Shown in pieces: positions 1-9,213 of a stretch of 64,000 nt of DNA. How positions within the stretch are numbered: the stretch's first letter is position 1; each line of letters opens with the position of its first letter. Under the pieces are notes generated by a model. It searched no databases. It saw only the letters and a list, made by a program, of their open reading frames with translations, and was not told the origin of the DNA. The stretch is from Bin5 sp965221345 (GTDB taxonomy: Bacteria > Chloroflexota > Anaerolineae > Caldilineales > Caldilineaceae), in contig CBDCSD010000001.1 of the NCBI GenBank assembly GCA_965221345.1, positions 1,302,001 through 1,366,000 on the forward strand, read 5' to 3'. The position numbers were made by a program, and so were the translations under genes.

Positions 1-1
1 G

Positions 2-127
2 GACCGCCTGCTCTTCGGGCGTGACCACTTCGACGACCGCATGCAGAAGCTGCTCAACAGCCTGGATCTGTCTGCAGAAGTCCGCCGCAAGATCTTCTAC
101 GCCAATGCCGAAACCCTTCTGGCGTAG
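2..127 (+). CDS. Amidohydrolase-family protein, C-terminal end (5' truncated)
   Basis: Only the last 41 codons are inside the window, reading DRLLFGRDHFDDR... to NAETLLA and a TAG stop. The ending, in which a helix with an Asn-Ala pair is followed by a short Leu-rich tail, is typical of metal-dependent TIM-barrel amidohydrolases of the Amidohydro_2 group (I/Y..NA..LL). The catalytic residues lie upstream and cannot be seen. A full-length amidohydrolase of similar general type lies at 12.9 kb, so this may be part of the same catabolic neighbourhood. The substrate is unknown. Confidence 0.6.
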   Translation, partial: DRLLFGRDHFDDRMQKLLNSLDLSAEVRRKIFYANAETLLA

Positions 128-237
128 CGGTCCGCCTGTCCGCAAGATATTCTGTTAGTCAGTCGGTTGTCTGGTGCCCTGTCTGGGGACGATACGATTC
201 GCTGGGCATCTGTGCTTCAGGGTCGGCCAGTCGCTAT

Positions 238-1197
238 CTAATCGGCCACTATTTCTGCGGCGCCCAGGGCCTTTGCCATCAGTCGTCGGTAGCGGCCCGC
301 GTCCACCGCGGTGACAACGTCCAAACCGGGCCATTCACCGTCATCGTAATCGCGTTGCCTCACGCTGCGCCGGTCAAAAACGGTTGCTCCCCTCGTCTCG
401 CTGCCTGACAACTCCACCCGCATGGGGCTGCGTTCCACTGTTGCACCCTCCGGGTCGATTACCGCGGCAACCGTTCCGGCATCGCCGATGAGAGAAAACT
501 TCGCCTTAAAGAAACGGCAGTAGTGCAGAGCAATGCCGCCTGCGATACGTGCGGACGCACTCGCCGATTTCGCCAGGGCCCGTGCCTCACTCTGCGTGAA
601 CCACACCTGCATGAAGGGATCCAAGGGATACAAAGTAACAGGCAGCCCACTGTGAAGTACGATGGCGGCTGCCTCCGGATCGCAGCGTATGTTGAATTCG
701 GCTGCCGGCGTCGCATTGCCTGCTGAGGCGTACGTTCCACCCATCACATACAGCCGTGCGATCCTGTCCGTAATGTGTGGATACATCCGCAGCAGCATCG
801 CGATATTGGACAGGGGAGCAAGGCAGATCAGCGTCAGCGGCTCGGTTGCGTCGGCCAGAGTTCGCCGCAGGTATTCGACCGCATGGATATCGACAGCGGC
901 GCGCCGCGGCGGCGGCAGGCCGAGGTCGCCCATGCCATCACTGCCGTGCAGAGCTGGCGGCGGCAGGCCGCCATCGATGATCGACCTGTCCATCCCCGCG
1001 GCGACAGGGACCGGGGGCGCCCCGATCGCATCCAGAAGCGTGAGCGTATTGATGACGACCTGACTCAGCGGGCAGTTGCCGGCCACGCAGGTGATGCCGC
1101 GTACATCCAGGGCCGGAGACGCCATCGCTAGCAACAGCGCCAAAGCGTCGTCGCCTCCGGTGTCTACATCTAGCAATACGGGGAGTGGCAATGACAT
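238..1197 (-). CDS. Nucleoside hydrolase (IUNH family)
   Basis: A 319-residue protein that should hydrolyse the N-glycosidic bond of ribonucleosides to base plus ribose. The N-terminal calcium-binding signature is present as DVDTGGDDALAL at residues 10-21; the usual form is DxDPGxDD, so Pro is Thr here while the three calcium-binding Asp are kept. A second family block, AEFNIRCDPEAA, lies near residue 168, as does an MGGTY-type loop. It lies 10 bp downstream of an MFS transporter gene on the same strand, which suggests coupled uptake and hydrolysis of a nucleoside or nucleoside-like compound. Exact base specificity cannot be read from the sequence. Confidence 0.88.
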   Translation of the reverse strand: MSLPLPVLLDVDTGGDDALALLLAMASPALDVRGITCVAGNCPLSQVVINTLTLLDAIGAPPVPVAAGMDRSIIDGGLPPPALHGSDGMGDLGLPPPRRAAVDIHAVEYLRRTLADATEPLTLICLAPLSNIAMLLRMYPHITDRIARLYVMGGTYASAGNATPAAEFNIRCDPEAAAIVLHSGLPVTLYPLDPFMQVWFTQSEARALAKSASASARIAGGIALHYCRFFKAKFSLIGDAGTVAAVIDPEGATVERSPMRVELSGSETRGATVFDRRSVRQRDYDDGEWPGLDVVTAVDAGRYRRLMAKALGAAEIVAD

Positions 1198-1207
1198 CGG
1201 AAAACTC

Positions 1208-2449
1208 CTATCGCGCGGACGACGGGTCTATCTTCTCGATCAACTGGGCGTTACGATTGCGCAGCGCCAGGGCCAAGACCGCCACCAGCAGCGCGCCAAG
1301 AACCGGCGCAATGACCAGACCTTCCAATGCAATCTCCAGCGTTAGCCGGTCTGCCAGCCAGCCGGTAAAGGTTGCGCCCAACCCTCCCGGCCACCAGCCC
1401 AGACCCATCACCAACCCGGACGCCATAGCCAGACCCCTGGGCCAGACCTCCTGGGCAACGACAACCGTCGTCGGATAAGTGCATCCCAGCAGGAAACCCA
1501 TTGCAGCCGCCAGAACGAGTTGGAGGCTGCCACCCGCGTGCAAAAAGAACCAGAAATTAGGTCCAAGCAGGGCGAAGCAGGCCAGCAAGACCTGCCAGCG
1601 GCCGAACCGATCGGACAGGATGCCGCCAAAGAAACTGCCCACTCCGATTAAGAGCGACAGGACGAAGAGCATCTGACCGCCGTAGACGACGGAAAAGCCG
1701 CGATCCTCCAGCAGCGTCGGCAAATATGTCGTCAGACTGAGCTGAAACCAGGCCCGGGTCATCGCCACCACTGTGATCAGAATCAGTCCCAGCAAAAAGC
1801 CCTGCCCGGCCCGCGACTGCCGCTCTCGATGCGCTTCGCGGTCTCCGCTGCTTTCCCGCCCCAGCCCGCTGACCAGCCAAATGGCCGCTACAAGGACGAC
1901 GGGCAGAAGGACTATCGTTCCCTTCAATCCCAACAACCCCAACCCAAACGCCAGCAGAAGCGGGCTGCCCGCCGAACCAACATTTCCGCCTACCGCAAAG
2001 AAAGAGACGGCTCGTCCAGTCTTCCCAGCCTCAGTTGCCTTGCTGACGACCGAGGCGCCCGCAGGATGGAATGCCGCCGACCCAAACCCCGCCAGCGCCA
2101 CCCCCACCAACAAGGTCCAATAGTTGCTGCTGAAACCGAGCACGGCCATAATCAGCCCTAGCCAGACAACGCTCAGCGAGGTGATGCGGCGGGCATCCCA
2201 GCGGTCAATATAGTAGCCAAACACCGGCTGCGCCAGGGACATCGTGGTGGTTCCAACCAGAGTCACCATACCTATCTGTCCATAGCTCAGCCCATACTCG
2301 GCGCGGAAGAGCGGAAAGAAAACCGGCAGATACTGTTGGAAGAGCTCCAGCAGACAGTGCCCGCCCGCCACCAGGAATACCGTATTGGTAAGGATTTCGC
2401 GCTTGAAAACTGCTCGTGGAATGTTAAGTGCCCGTCTGTCGCTGATCAT
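1208..2449 (-). CDS. MFS transporter, Fsr (fosmidomycin resistance)-like
   Basis: 413 residues with about twelve hydrophobic segments. The region after helix 1 (LPVFFPLFRAEYGLSYGQIG, near residues 41-60) and the helix 2-3 loop with YYIDRWDARR look like the Fsr branch of the major facilitator superfamily. A long hydrophilic linker rich in Arg and Glu (SSGDREAHRERQ) separates the two six-helix halves. It is the upstream partner of the nucleoside hydrolase, so import of a nucleoside or export of a toxic analogue are both possible. Substrate is not determinable. Confidence 0.82.
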   Translation of the reverse strand: MISDRRALNIPRAVFKREILTNTVFLVAGGHCLLELFQQYLPVFFPLFRAEYGLSYGQIGMVTLVGTTTMSLAQPVFGYYIDRWDARRITSLSVVWLGLIMAVLGFSSNYWTLLVGVALAGFGSAAFHPAGASVVSKATEAGKTGRAVSFFAVGGNVGSAGSPLLLAFGLGLLGLKGTIVLLPVVLVAAIWLVSGLGRESSGDREAHRERQSRAGQGFLLGLILITVVAMTRAWFQLSLTTYLPTLLEDRGFSVVYGGQMLFVLSLLIGVGSFFGGILSDRFGRWQVLLACFALLGPNFWFFLHAGGSLQLVLAAAMGFLLGCTYPTTVVVAQEVWPRGLAMASGLVMGLGWWPGGLGATFTGWLADRLTLEIALEGLVIAPVLGALLVAVLALALRNRNAQLIEKIDPSSAR

Positions 2450-2738
2450 CGCAATAACTGGTTAGCTGAAATGCAGTATGTCTGGCACGTGACGAACGCC
2501 TGCTTACGCCATCGCCTTGCCCGGCCACCGGGTCGCGATGGCCCATGAGAATTTCTCGCCTCACGCAACGACGCCAAAAAGTAAAGAGGGATTGAAGACC
2601 AGGAATCTTCATCCCTCCACTACGCCCATGATATTATGCAAGCCAGGAACTGGCAACTTGTATCGACCCTCGCAGGATTCCGGTGCTTAGGACAGCGAGA
2701 TTTCCGGCCTGGTCGCTATGGGGAGTGGCAAGCGAAAT

Positions 2739-3449
2739 ATGATAAACGTCTGCGCCCATTGTGGCCTCTATAGTGCTGACAAAACCGTTGCCGGGCCGAC
2801 AAGTGTTACTACTGAATCCAAGCACTGCAACCAGGCCGATCTCGTTGGGGATACCCGGACGGCCGTGGCGACCTGCCCTGAATGCGGTCATCCGCACAAA
2901 TTTCTGCGCCTGCCGCTCCTGCTGGTCGGCGGGGCCAGCGCTACCGGCAAGAGCGCTATCCTGCAGCAACTGGCAGGCCGGTATACCGCAGCCGTGCTCC
3001 TGGAAGCGGATCTCCTGTGGCTGCAGGAGTTTGAAAAGCCGCCGGACGGACATCGTCGCTTCTTCGAAACATGGTTGCGGCTAGCGAAAAACATCGGCCA
3101 GTGCGGGCGGCCCGTGGCCCTCTTCGGTGCCGGCCTGGCCGTTCCCAAGAATATCGAACAGTGCGTAGAGCGGCGCTTTTTCAGCCGTACGCACTACTTG
3201 GCCTTGGTCTGTGACGAAGATGCGTTGCGATACCGGCTTCTGGCACGACCCGCTTGGCGCAAAAGCGGCCAACCGGAACAGCTGCAAGAACAGCTCGACT
3301 TCAATCGCTGGCTGCTCAATGAGGGGCCGAAGCAGATTCCACGGGTGACACTTCTGGATACCACGCACGCGCCTGTTGAGGAGTCGGCAAGTGCAGTCAA
3401 AAAGTGGATGGAGAGCACACTTGCGCTGGAACCTCCAGGGACGAATTGA
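2739..3449 (+). CDS. Zinc-ribbon P-loop kinase-like protein
   Basis: About 236 residues starting MINVCAHCGL; an in-frame ATG 21 bp upstream is also possible. The N-terminus has two CxxC knuckles (CAHC and CPEC) about 35 residues apart, consistent with a zinc ribbon. A Walker A motif GASATGKS follows, then a single kinase-like domain. Conserved RRFFETWLRLA and LARPAWR stretches resemble small-molecule or nucleoside kinases of the AAA_17/AAA_33 type. The stop overlaps the next start as TGATG, so it is translationally coupled to an MFS transporter. The substrate is unknown; kinase activity is inferred from the P-loop only. Confidence 0.6.
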   Translation: MINVCAHCGLYSADKTVAGPTSVTTESKHCNQADLVGDTRTAVATCPECGHPHKFLRLPLLLVGGASATGKSAILQQLAGRYTAAVLLEADLLWLQEFEKPPDGHRRFFETWLRLAKNIGQCGRPVALFGAGLAVPKNIEQCVERRFFSRTHYLALVCDEDALRYRLLARPAWRKSGQPEQLQEQLDFNRWLLNEGPKQIPRVTLLDTTHAPVEESASAVKKWMESTLALEPPGTN

Positions 3450-4720
3450 TGAAGCAATCCGGGGGTCTCTGGCACAACCGGGCCTTTACGCGGCTATGGA
3501 TTGCGCATGTCACCTCTGGTGCCGGAACTGCAATCACAACCGTTGCCCTGCCATTGACCGCCGTGCTCGTACTGGGTGCTTCACCTTCAGAGATGGGTCT
3601 GCTGGCCGCCGCCGGATCTCTACCCAACCTGCTGTTCGGCTTTGTTGCCGGCGTCTGGGTAGACCGGGTCCGGCGCAGACCAATATTGGTGTGGGCGGAT
3701 ATCGGTCGGGCGCTGCTGCTCGTCTCCATCCCCGTCGCCGCATGGATGGGTCAACTCACCTTTTCCCAAATCTGGATTGTTACCTTCGCGGCCGGTACAC
3801 TGACCGTCTTCTTCCAGATCGCTGCTATCTCGCTACTGCCCGCGCTGGTGGAGAAGCGCGAGTTGGTTGCGGCCAACAGCAGACTCTCGACCAGCGATGC
3901 CGTCCTCGCTATCGCCGGCCCAGCCGTAGCCGGCGGCCTGGTGCAGCTTTTCAGTGCCCCCAAAGCCATACTCCTTGACGCAGTTTCCTATCTCTTTTCT
4001 GCCCTGGCGCTCAGCGGCGTGACCGAAGCTGAGCCCAGTTCAACGGCGCCGCGAGACGCCGATGATACGAAAGGGCCCAAAGAGCAGTTCCGAGCCGCTG
4101 TAGTGGCCGTCGGTCAGGAGGTCGGGGAAGGTGTGCTCGAACTGCTCCGAACTCCTCTGCTGAGAACACTTACGATCACCTCCAGCATGGGAATGCTGGC
4201 CGGATCGATGTCAGCAGCCGTACAGATGCTATTCCTGGTGGATCAACTGAACTTTACGCCGTCAGTGATCGGCACTGTCCTGGCCTGTGGCGGTGCCGGC
4301 TCCCTGTTGGGCGCGCTGTTTTCCGGCAGAGTGGCAAAGATCTTGCAGGTAGGGTTGACGCTTGTCGTGGGCAAACTGCTGTGGATCGCGGGCAGTCTAC
4401 TGCTGGCGACCGCCGACCTGATCGGCTACGACGTCGGCGCCGCGGGCGCGGCGCTTGCGTTGAGCGGCTTGGGCAGCACCATATACTTTGTCAATCAGAT
4501 TAGCTTGCGTCAGACTATTACGTCCATACGGCTTCTGGGGCGCGTGACCGCAGCCAGGCGCTTTGTACTGTTTGGAGTGGCGACGATCGGCGCGTTTATT
4601 GGCGGCGCTTTGGGCGAGGCTGTCGGACTTCGGGCAACCCTTTTGGTCGGCTCGGCAGCCCTTACGATAGAACTAACACTGCTTCTTTTTTCAGCGGTCC
4701 GGCGAGCGAGAATCGACTAG
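3449..4720 (+). CDS. MFS transporter, EntS/MFS_3-like
   Basis: A 423-residue membrane protein. The start at 3449 (MKQSGGLWHNRAFTRLW) was chosen because its ATG overlaps the preceding TGA and an AGGG sits nine bases upstream; a longer in-frame start at 3404 would lie inside the kinase gene. The opening F.RLW..HVTSGAG block and the GVWVDRVRRRP loop after helix 2 are typical of the MFS_3 (enterobactin exporter-like) group, which mostly exports siderophores and antibiotics. Coupling to the zinc-ribbon kinase hints at a linked detoxification or modification step, which is an inference. Confidence 0.83.
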   Translation: MKQSGGLWHNRAFTRLWIAHVTSGAGTAITTVALPLTAVLVLGASPSEMGLLAAAGSLPNLLFGFVAGVWVDRVRRRPILVWADIGRALLLVSIPVAAWMGQLTFSQIWIVTFAAGTLTVFFQIAAISLLPALVEKRELVAANSRLSTSDAVLAIAGPAVAGGLVQLFSAPKAILLDAVSYLFSALALSGVTEAEPSSTAPRDADDTKGPKEQFRAAVVAVGQEVGEGVLELLRTPLLRTLTITSSMGMLAGSMSAAVQMLFLVDQLNFTPSVIGTVLACGGAGSLLGALFSGRVAKILQVGLTLVVGKLLWIAGSLLLATADLIGYDVGAAGAALALSGLGSTIYFVNQISLRQTITSIRLLGRVTAARRFVLFGVATIGAFIGGALGEAVGLRATLLVGSAALTIELTLLLFSAVRRARID

Positions 4721-4730
4721 CCCGCGAAAA

Positions 4731-6008
4731 TCAGGACTTGACTTTCTGGGTCCTTGGCAGCAGAGAAAAATCGACAGTGTGGAAACGAACGAAAAGGGCC
4801 AACGCTGCGGCCAGCAGGATTCCGGCCACCATCCACAACATCCCGCCGTAGCCCAGGCCGGCGATAAGCAGCCCGCCGAGCAGCGGCCCGACCACCTTGC
4901 CGGCGTTCTTGAGCGAACCGGCCAAGCCCATGCCGGCCCCTACTTGGCCTGCCGGCACCTGCTCTGCGATCAGCGCAACTGTTGCCGGGAAGATAAGAGC
5001 TTGGGCCGCGCCCATAGCCACCGCAACTGCCAACAGGCCGATGGTGCCCGTCGCGGTCAGCAAGAAAGGGAGGCAGAGCGCCAGGCAGATCATGCCCAGA
5101 GACACGGCTCGAAAATGGCCCAACCTGTCTCCCAGTCTGCCGCCCCAAGGTTTGAGCAGAATAAGCGCACCCTCCTGCGCGCTGAAGAACAAGCCAATCT
5201 CGACGGTCGAGTATCCGCTGGTAAGCGCGTAAATCGGCAAGAAGGCTTTGATGACGTAGGTTACGACATAGACGGCCGCCTCCAATGCGCCGGAAAGCCA
5301 GACCGCAGGCGCACGCACCACCGCCGCCTGGCCATTTAAGAGTCCTCGCATTGCACGTACTGCAAATGTCTTCGCCCCTGGTTGTGTGCCGGTATTCTCT
5401 TGGCGGGGCAAGGCCCTCTCATGCGTATCCGGCTCGTCGCCTCCCAACGCCAGCACCGGTACGAACGCCGCAAGGCTCAGCGCGCCGATGAGCGTGAAGA
5501 CCGTTACCGGCTCCAACGACAACAGCAGCCAGCCCGCCACAACCGGTCCGACCAGGTAGCCGCCGCTGCGGGCCATTCCGAACCAGCCCAGTCGTTCGGC
5601 TTTTCGCTTGCCGCTGCGTTCAGCGACATAGGCCACCGTCACAGGCCCGTAAATCGCTGTGGCCGTACCGTGCAGAAGACGAATGACGATAAGTTGGCCG
5701 GGTGTTTCAATCAACTGGTAGAGAAACGGAACGCCTGCGAATATCAGCGTGCCAATCAGAAGCCATAGCCGACGGCCCGTTCGATCCGAGAGCAGACCGA
5801 AGAGTGGTTTTGTCGCCATGCCGGTGAGCGTTGAGATTGCGACGATCAGCCCCAGCAGCGCGTCAGACGCGCCCAGCGAGGCGGCGAAGATGGGCAGAAG
5901 GGGCGTCTTTCCCATCTGATAGGCGCTGCGAACGATGAAATCGGCCAGCGTAATCTGAAAGAGCGCAGGTGCGCCTGCGCTCTTTCGAAACGTGAATGGT
6001 ACACGCAT
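4731..6008 (-). CDS. MFS transporter (MFS_1, drug-efflux-like)
   Basis: 425 residues with twelve predicted membrane segments. The conserved loop LFGLLSDRTGRR lies between helices 2 and 3, and a second Gly-Arg-rich loop, GGRLGDRLG, lies in the C-terminal half. The pattern is that of the generic MFS_1 efflux group. It lies 10 bp downstream of the large propeller gene on the same strand and is probably cotranscribed with it. It converges on the MFS gene that ends at 4720, with only ten bases between them. Substrate unknown. Confidence 0.8.
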   Translation of the reverse strand: MRVPFTFRKSAGAPALFQITLADFIVRSAYQMGKTPLLPIFAASLGASDALLGLIVAISTLTGMATKPLFGLLSDRTGRRLWLLIGTLIFAGVPFLYQLIETPGQLIVIRLLHGTATAIYGPVTVAYVAERSGKRKAERLGWFGMARSGGYLVGPVVAGWLLLSLEPVTVFTLIGALSLAAFVPVLALGGDEPDTHERALPRQENTGTQPGAKTFAVRAMRGLLNGQAAVVRAPAVWLSGALEAAVYVVTYVIKAFLPIYALTSGYSTVEIGLFFSAQEGALILLKPWGGRLGDRLGHFRAVSLGMICLALCLPFLLTATGTIGLLAVAVAMGAAQALIFPATVALIAEQVPAGQVGAGMGLAGSLKNAGKVVGPLLGGLLIAGLGYGGMLWMVAGILLAAALALFVRFHTVDFSLLPRTQKVKS

Positions 6009-6018
6009 TTCAGGTTCT

Positions 6019-9000
6019 CTAAACCACCACCGGCGGCACGTTTGCCGCCTGCACCGCGGCGTTCAAGTCGTCTACACTCTCGCCCAGGATCGATTCCAGT
6101 GTATCTAGCTGGGCATCGACTTGCGTGCCAAGTGCGTCGAACACGTCATAAGTCTGCTGCGGAGGCGCGGCGTCTGCCGCGGAGATTACGCTGACAAGAT
6201 TGTGCAGCTTGGCGTTGAGCATTGTGCGCAGCCGCAGTTTGTCAAAGTTTACCTTGGCGTCTGGCTGAACCAATTGCCTCTCCACTTCGCCTAACTGCTC
6301 GGCAATCTGATCTGCCCTCTCCCGGACGGCGTTCTTTGTCTGCTCGTCCGCCCCGCTGTCCGCAACCATTTCGGCCATCCCCTTAACGCGTTCCCTTGCC
6401 CGCCGCAAACGTTTGACCGCCTGGTGGGTCTCGGACAGCTTCGCATTCACCTCCTGCCACAGGTCAAACTGAGCCTGCATCTCTTCCGGGCTGGTCCCAA
6501 CCTTAGGGTCGATGTAAATTTCGAACTGCTCAGTCTGGCTTTCACCGTCGACGGTCAGACACACCTGGTAGGTCCCAGGCGGCGCCATGGCTCCGGTCAC
6601 ACTTTTCTCGGTGAAAGCGTCACCCGGCAACTGTTCAGCATCGGCGTAGCGCATGTACCAGACGAAGCGATTGAGGCCGGCGTTGGTCGAAACGTACTGA
6701 ACAGAGGGATACTCCTCCTGCTCTTTTTCTATTTCCTCTTTAGCGGGTTTGGGACCGAACGAGCGGATTTCGTTGCCTGCCGCATCGAGAAATGTCAGGC
6801 TGACATCCTTCGCATCTTGCGGGAGCGTGTAGTAAACAAGAGCGCCCTGGGGTGGATTCTGACCACCGTCGATAATACGGCGGGCGCCGATTCCGTTGTC
6901 GTCATCCTCGTCGCGGAAGGTGATCAACTGGCCGAAGGCCAAGGCATAGTTGCGGCCGTCGCCCCGTCTTCCTTCTACCGACCAGGGCAGCCAGCGCCGC
7001 AATGTCCTGCGCGGTGGGAAAAGTCGGGCCGCGGCCTCGTCTGCGCCATCGAGCGCATCCGTCTGGCGCAGAGGTGTGAGATCATCGAGAATCCAGAAGG
7101 AGCGGCCATGTGTGGCCACCACAAGATCTTCGTCCTTGACCTGCATGTCGTAGACAGGCGCTATCGGCAGATTTCCTGGCATCCTTTGCCAGGAAGAGCC
7201 GTCATCGAAAGAGACGAAAACACCGGACTCAGTGCCGACATAGAGCAATCCCTCCCGCGTCGGATCCGCCCGCAACACGCGAGTGATCTCGTTTTGCGGG
7301 AAGCCTGCGTCGAGCCGGTGCCAGTTTTGGCCCATATCGGTGGTCTTGAACAAATAGGGGCTGTAGTCGTCCAGCTTATAGCGAGTAGCGGCAACATAAA
7401 CTGTTGCCGGATCGTGTGCGCACGGCTCAATTACCGTAATCAAGCTCCATTCGGGCAGGTCCGGTGGCGTGACGCTGCGCCAACTGCCCCCGCCGTCCTC
7501 GCTGATGTGTATGAGCCCGTCATCGCTGCCGGCCCAGAAGAGACCCTCCCTGTGGGGGGACTCGAAGAACACCGAGATCGTGCAGTAGTGCTCCGCGCCG
7601 CTGGTATCCAGCGTCAGCGGCCCGCCGGAGGCCTCCAGCTTGCTCTCGTCGTTACGTGTCAGATCAGGGCTGAGTATTTCCCATGAACTGCCTTCGTTCG
7701 TCGTGCGGAAAACGTTGTTGCCGCACGTGTAAAGAACATTGGTGTCATGGGGACTGAATGTGATCGGAAAAGTCCAGGGGAAGCGGTACTTCATTACCTT
7801 AGGACCGAAGCCGTTGAAGGGTTCCGGCCAGACCGTTACAAGCCGGATCTGCTTGGTGCGGTGGTCGTAGCGTTGCAACGCACCTCCGCCGCCGGGCGAA
7901 GAGCCGACCGCGCCGACATAGACGATGTTGGAGTCGTCGGGCTTGACAGCGATGAATCCGCTCTCGCCAGTGCCGGCCGGATAGCAGTCACTCCACGGGA
8001 TCGCCCCTTTTTCAGTGGCGCTAGGCACCGAAATGCTGGAGTTATCCTGCTGCGTGCCGTAAACACGATAGGGCTGCTGGTTGTCCACATCAAGACGATA
8101 ATACTGGCCTGTCAGTTGGTTGTAGATCGTGCTCCAGGTCTCGCCTCCGTTGAAGCTGACACAGGCCCCGCCGTCGTTGCCGTTAATCATCCGTTGCGGG
8201 TCGGCAGGATCAATCCACAGATCGTGGTTGTCCCCGTGAGGCGTTGTAATCTCGCTCCAGTTCCTGCCTCCGTCGACACTCTTCCACATCTTCAGGTTGT
8301 TGACGTAGACCGTGTCCGGATCCTGGGTGTCGGCGAAAATGTGCATATAATACCAGGGTCGGTTTAGCAAGTCCTGGTTGTTGGTCAGTTGCTCCCAGCT
8401 GGCGCCGCGGTCGTCGGAGCGGTAAATGCCGGACTTTTCGCCCTCCGCCTCGACGATAGCCCAGACTCGGCTGGGTCGGGCAGGCGAGACTGAGATTCCA
8501 ATCTTCCCCAGTATCCCTTCCTGAGGCAGGCCGGGGTTGCGGCTGATGTCAGTCCAGTTGTCACCGCCGTCGGTTGATTTCCAGAGCCCGCTGTCGGGGC
8601 CGCCGGAGACCAACTCCCAGAAGTGGCGGTGTACCTGCCAGATCGAGGCGTAGATGATGCGGGGGTTGGTGACATCCAGAGTGAGGTCCACGGCGCCGGC
8701 CTTGTCGCTGACATGGAGTACCTGCTCCCAGGTTTCGCCTCCATTAGTGGAGCGGTAGACGCCGCGCTCGTCGTTCGTCCCAAAGGCGTGGCCCAGCGCG
8801 GCCACGTAAACGATGTCGGGATTCTGGGGGTGAATGCGGATTTCCCCAATGTGATGGCTGTCCCGCAGCCCTACGTTTTTCCAGGTCTCGCCGCCATCGG
8901 TCGACCTGTAGACCCCATCGCCCCAGCTAACGTCCAGCCGGATCGTCGACTCGCCAGTCCCCGCGTAAATTACATTCGGATCGGCCTCGGAGACCGCAAG

Positions 9001-9213
9001 CGCGCCCACAGAAGATACGTCGAACTGTCCGTCTGTAATGTTTTCCCAGTAGTGGCCGCCATCAACAGTCTTCCATACGCCACCCGCCACCCCGCCAAAA
9101 TAGAAGACGTTCTTCTGCGTCGGGTGCCCTGCAACTGCGACTACGCGTCCGCCGCGCGGGGGTCCGATACAACGAAACTCTAGAGCATCCCACGCCGTTG
9201 AATTGGTTTTCAT
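6019..9213 (-). CDS. VPS10/sortilin-like beta-propeller protein with about ten Asp boxes
   Basis: About 1,064 residues from MKTNSTAWDALEF. This start was chosen because propeller homology begins at once and an AGAGAG lies upstream; a 52-residue longer form has an Arg-rich, unlikely N-terminus. At least ten Asp boxes (SxDxGxxW type) are visible, among them STDGGETW, STNGGETW, STDGGDNW, SDDRGASW, SVDGGRNW, TTNEGSSW, SEDGGGSW, TTDMGQNW and SFDDGSSW. This fits a tandem BNR/VPS10 propeller. The C-terminal 200 residues are charged and helical (KRLRRARERVKG..). No signal peptide is seen, although relatives are usually exported. Its molecular role is unknown. Confidence 0.78.
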   Translation of the reverse strand: MKTNSTAWDALEFRCIGPPRGGRVVAVAGHPTQKNVFYFGGVAGGVWKTVDGGHYWENITDGQFDVSSVGALAVSEADPNVIYAGTGESTIRLDVSWGDGVYRSTDGGETWKNVGLRDSHHIGEIRIHPQNPDIVYVAALGHAFGTNDERGVYRSTNGGETWEQVLHVSDKAGAVDLTLDVTNPRIIYASIWQVHRHFWELVSGGPDSGLWKSTDGGDNWTDISRNPGLPQEGILGKIGISVSPARPSRVWAIVEAEGEKSGIYRSDDRGASWEQLTNNQDLLNRPWYYMHIFADTQDPDTVYVNNLKMWKSVDGGRNWSEITTPHGDNHDLWIDPADPQRMINGNDGGACVSFNGGETWSTIYNQLTGQYYRLDVDNQQPYRVYGTQQDNSSISVPSATEKGAIPWSDCYPAGTGESGFIAVKPDDSNIVYVGAVGSSPGGGGALQRYDHRTKQIRLVTVWPEPFNGFGPKVMKYRFPWTFPITFSPHDTNVLYTCGNNVFRTTNEGSSWEILSPDLTRNDESKLEASGGPLTLDTSGAEHYCTISVFFESPHREGLFWAGSDDGLIHISEDGGGSWRSVTPPDLPEWSLITVIEPCAHDPATVYVAATRYKLDDYSPYLFKTTDMGQNWHRLDAGFPQNEITRVLRADPTREGLLYVGTESGVFVSFDDGSSWQRMPGNLPIAPVYDMQVKDEDLVVATHGRSFWILDDLTPLRQTDALDGADEAAARLFPPRRTLRRWLPWSVEGRRGDGRNYALAFGQLITFRDEDDDNGIGARRIIDGGQNPPQGALVYYTLPQDAKDVSLTFLDAAGNEIRSFGPKPAKEEIEKEQEEYPSVQYVSTNAGLNRFVWYMRYADAEQLPGDAFTEKSVTGAMAPPGTYQVCLTVDGESQTEQFEIYIDPKVGTSPEEMQAQFDLWQEVNAKLSETHQAVKRLRRARERVKGMAEMVADSGADEQTKNAVRERADQIAEQLGEVERQLVQPDAKVNFDKLRLRTMLNAKLHNLVSVISAADAAPPQQTYDVFDALGTQVDAQLDTLESILGESVDDLNAAVQAANVPPVVV

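Noticed and set aside
6424..7686. 420-codon plus-strand ORF opposite the propeller gene
   Set aside because: Antisense of a clear Asp-box protein, with no recognisable domain of its own.
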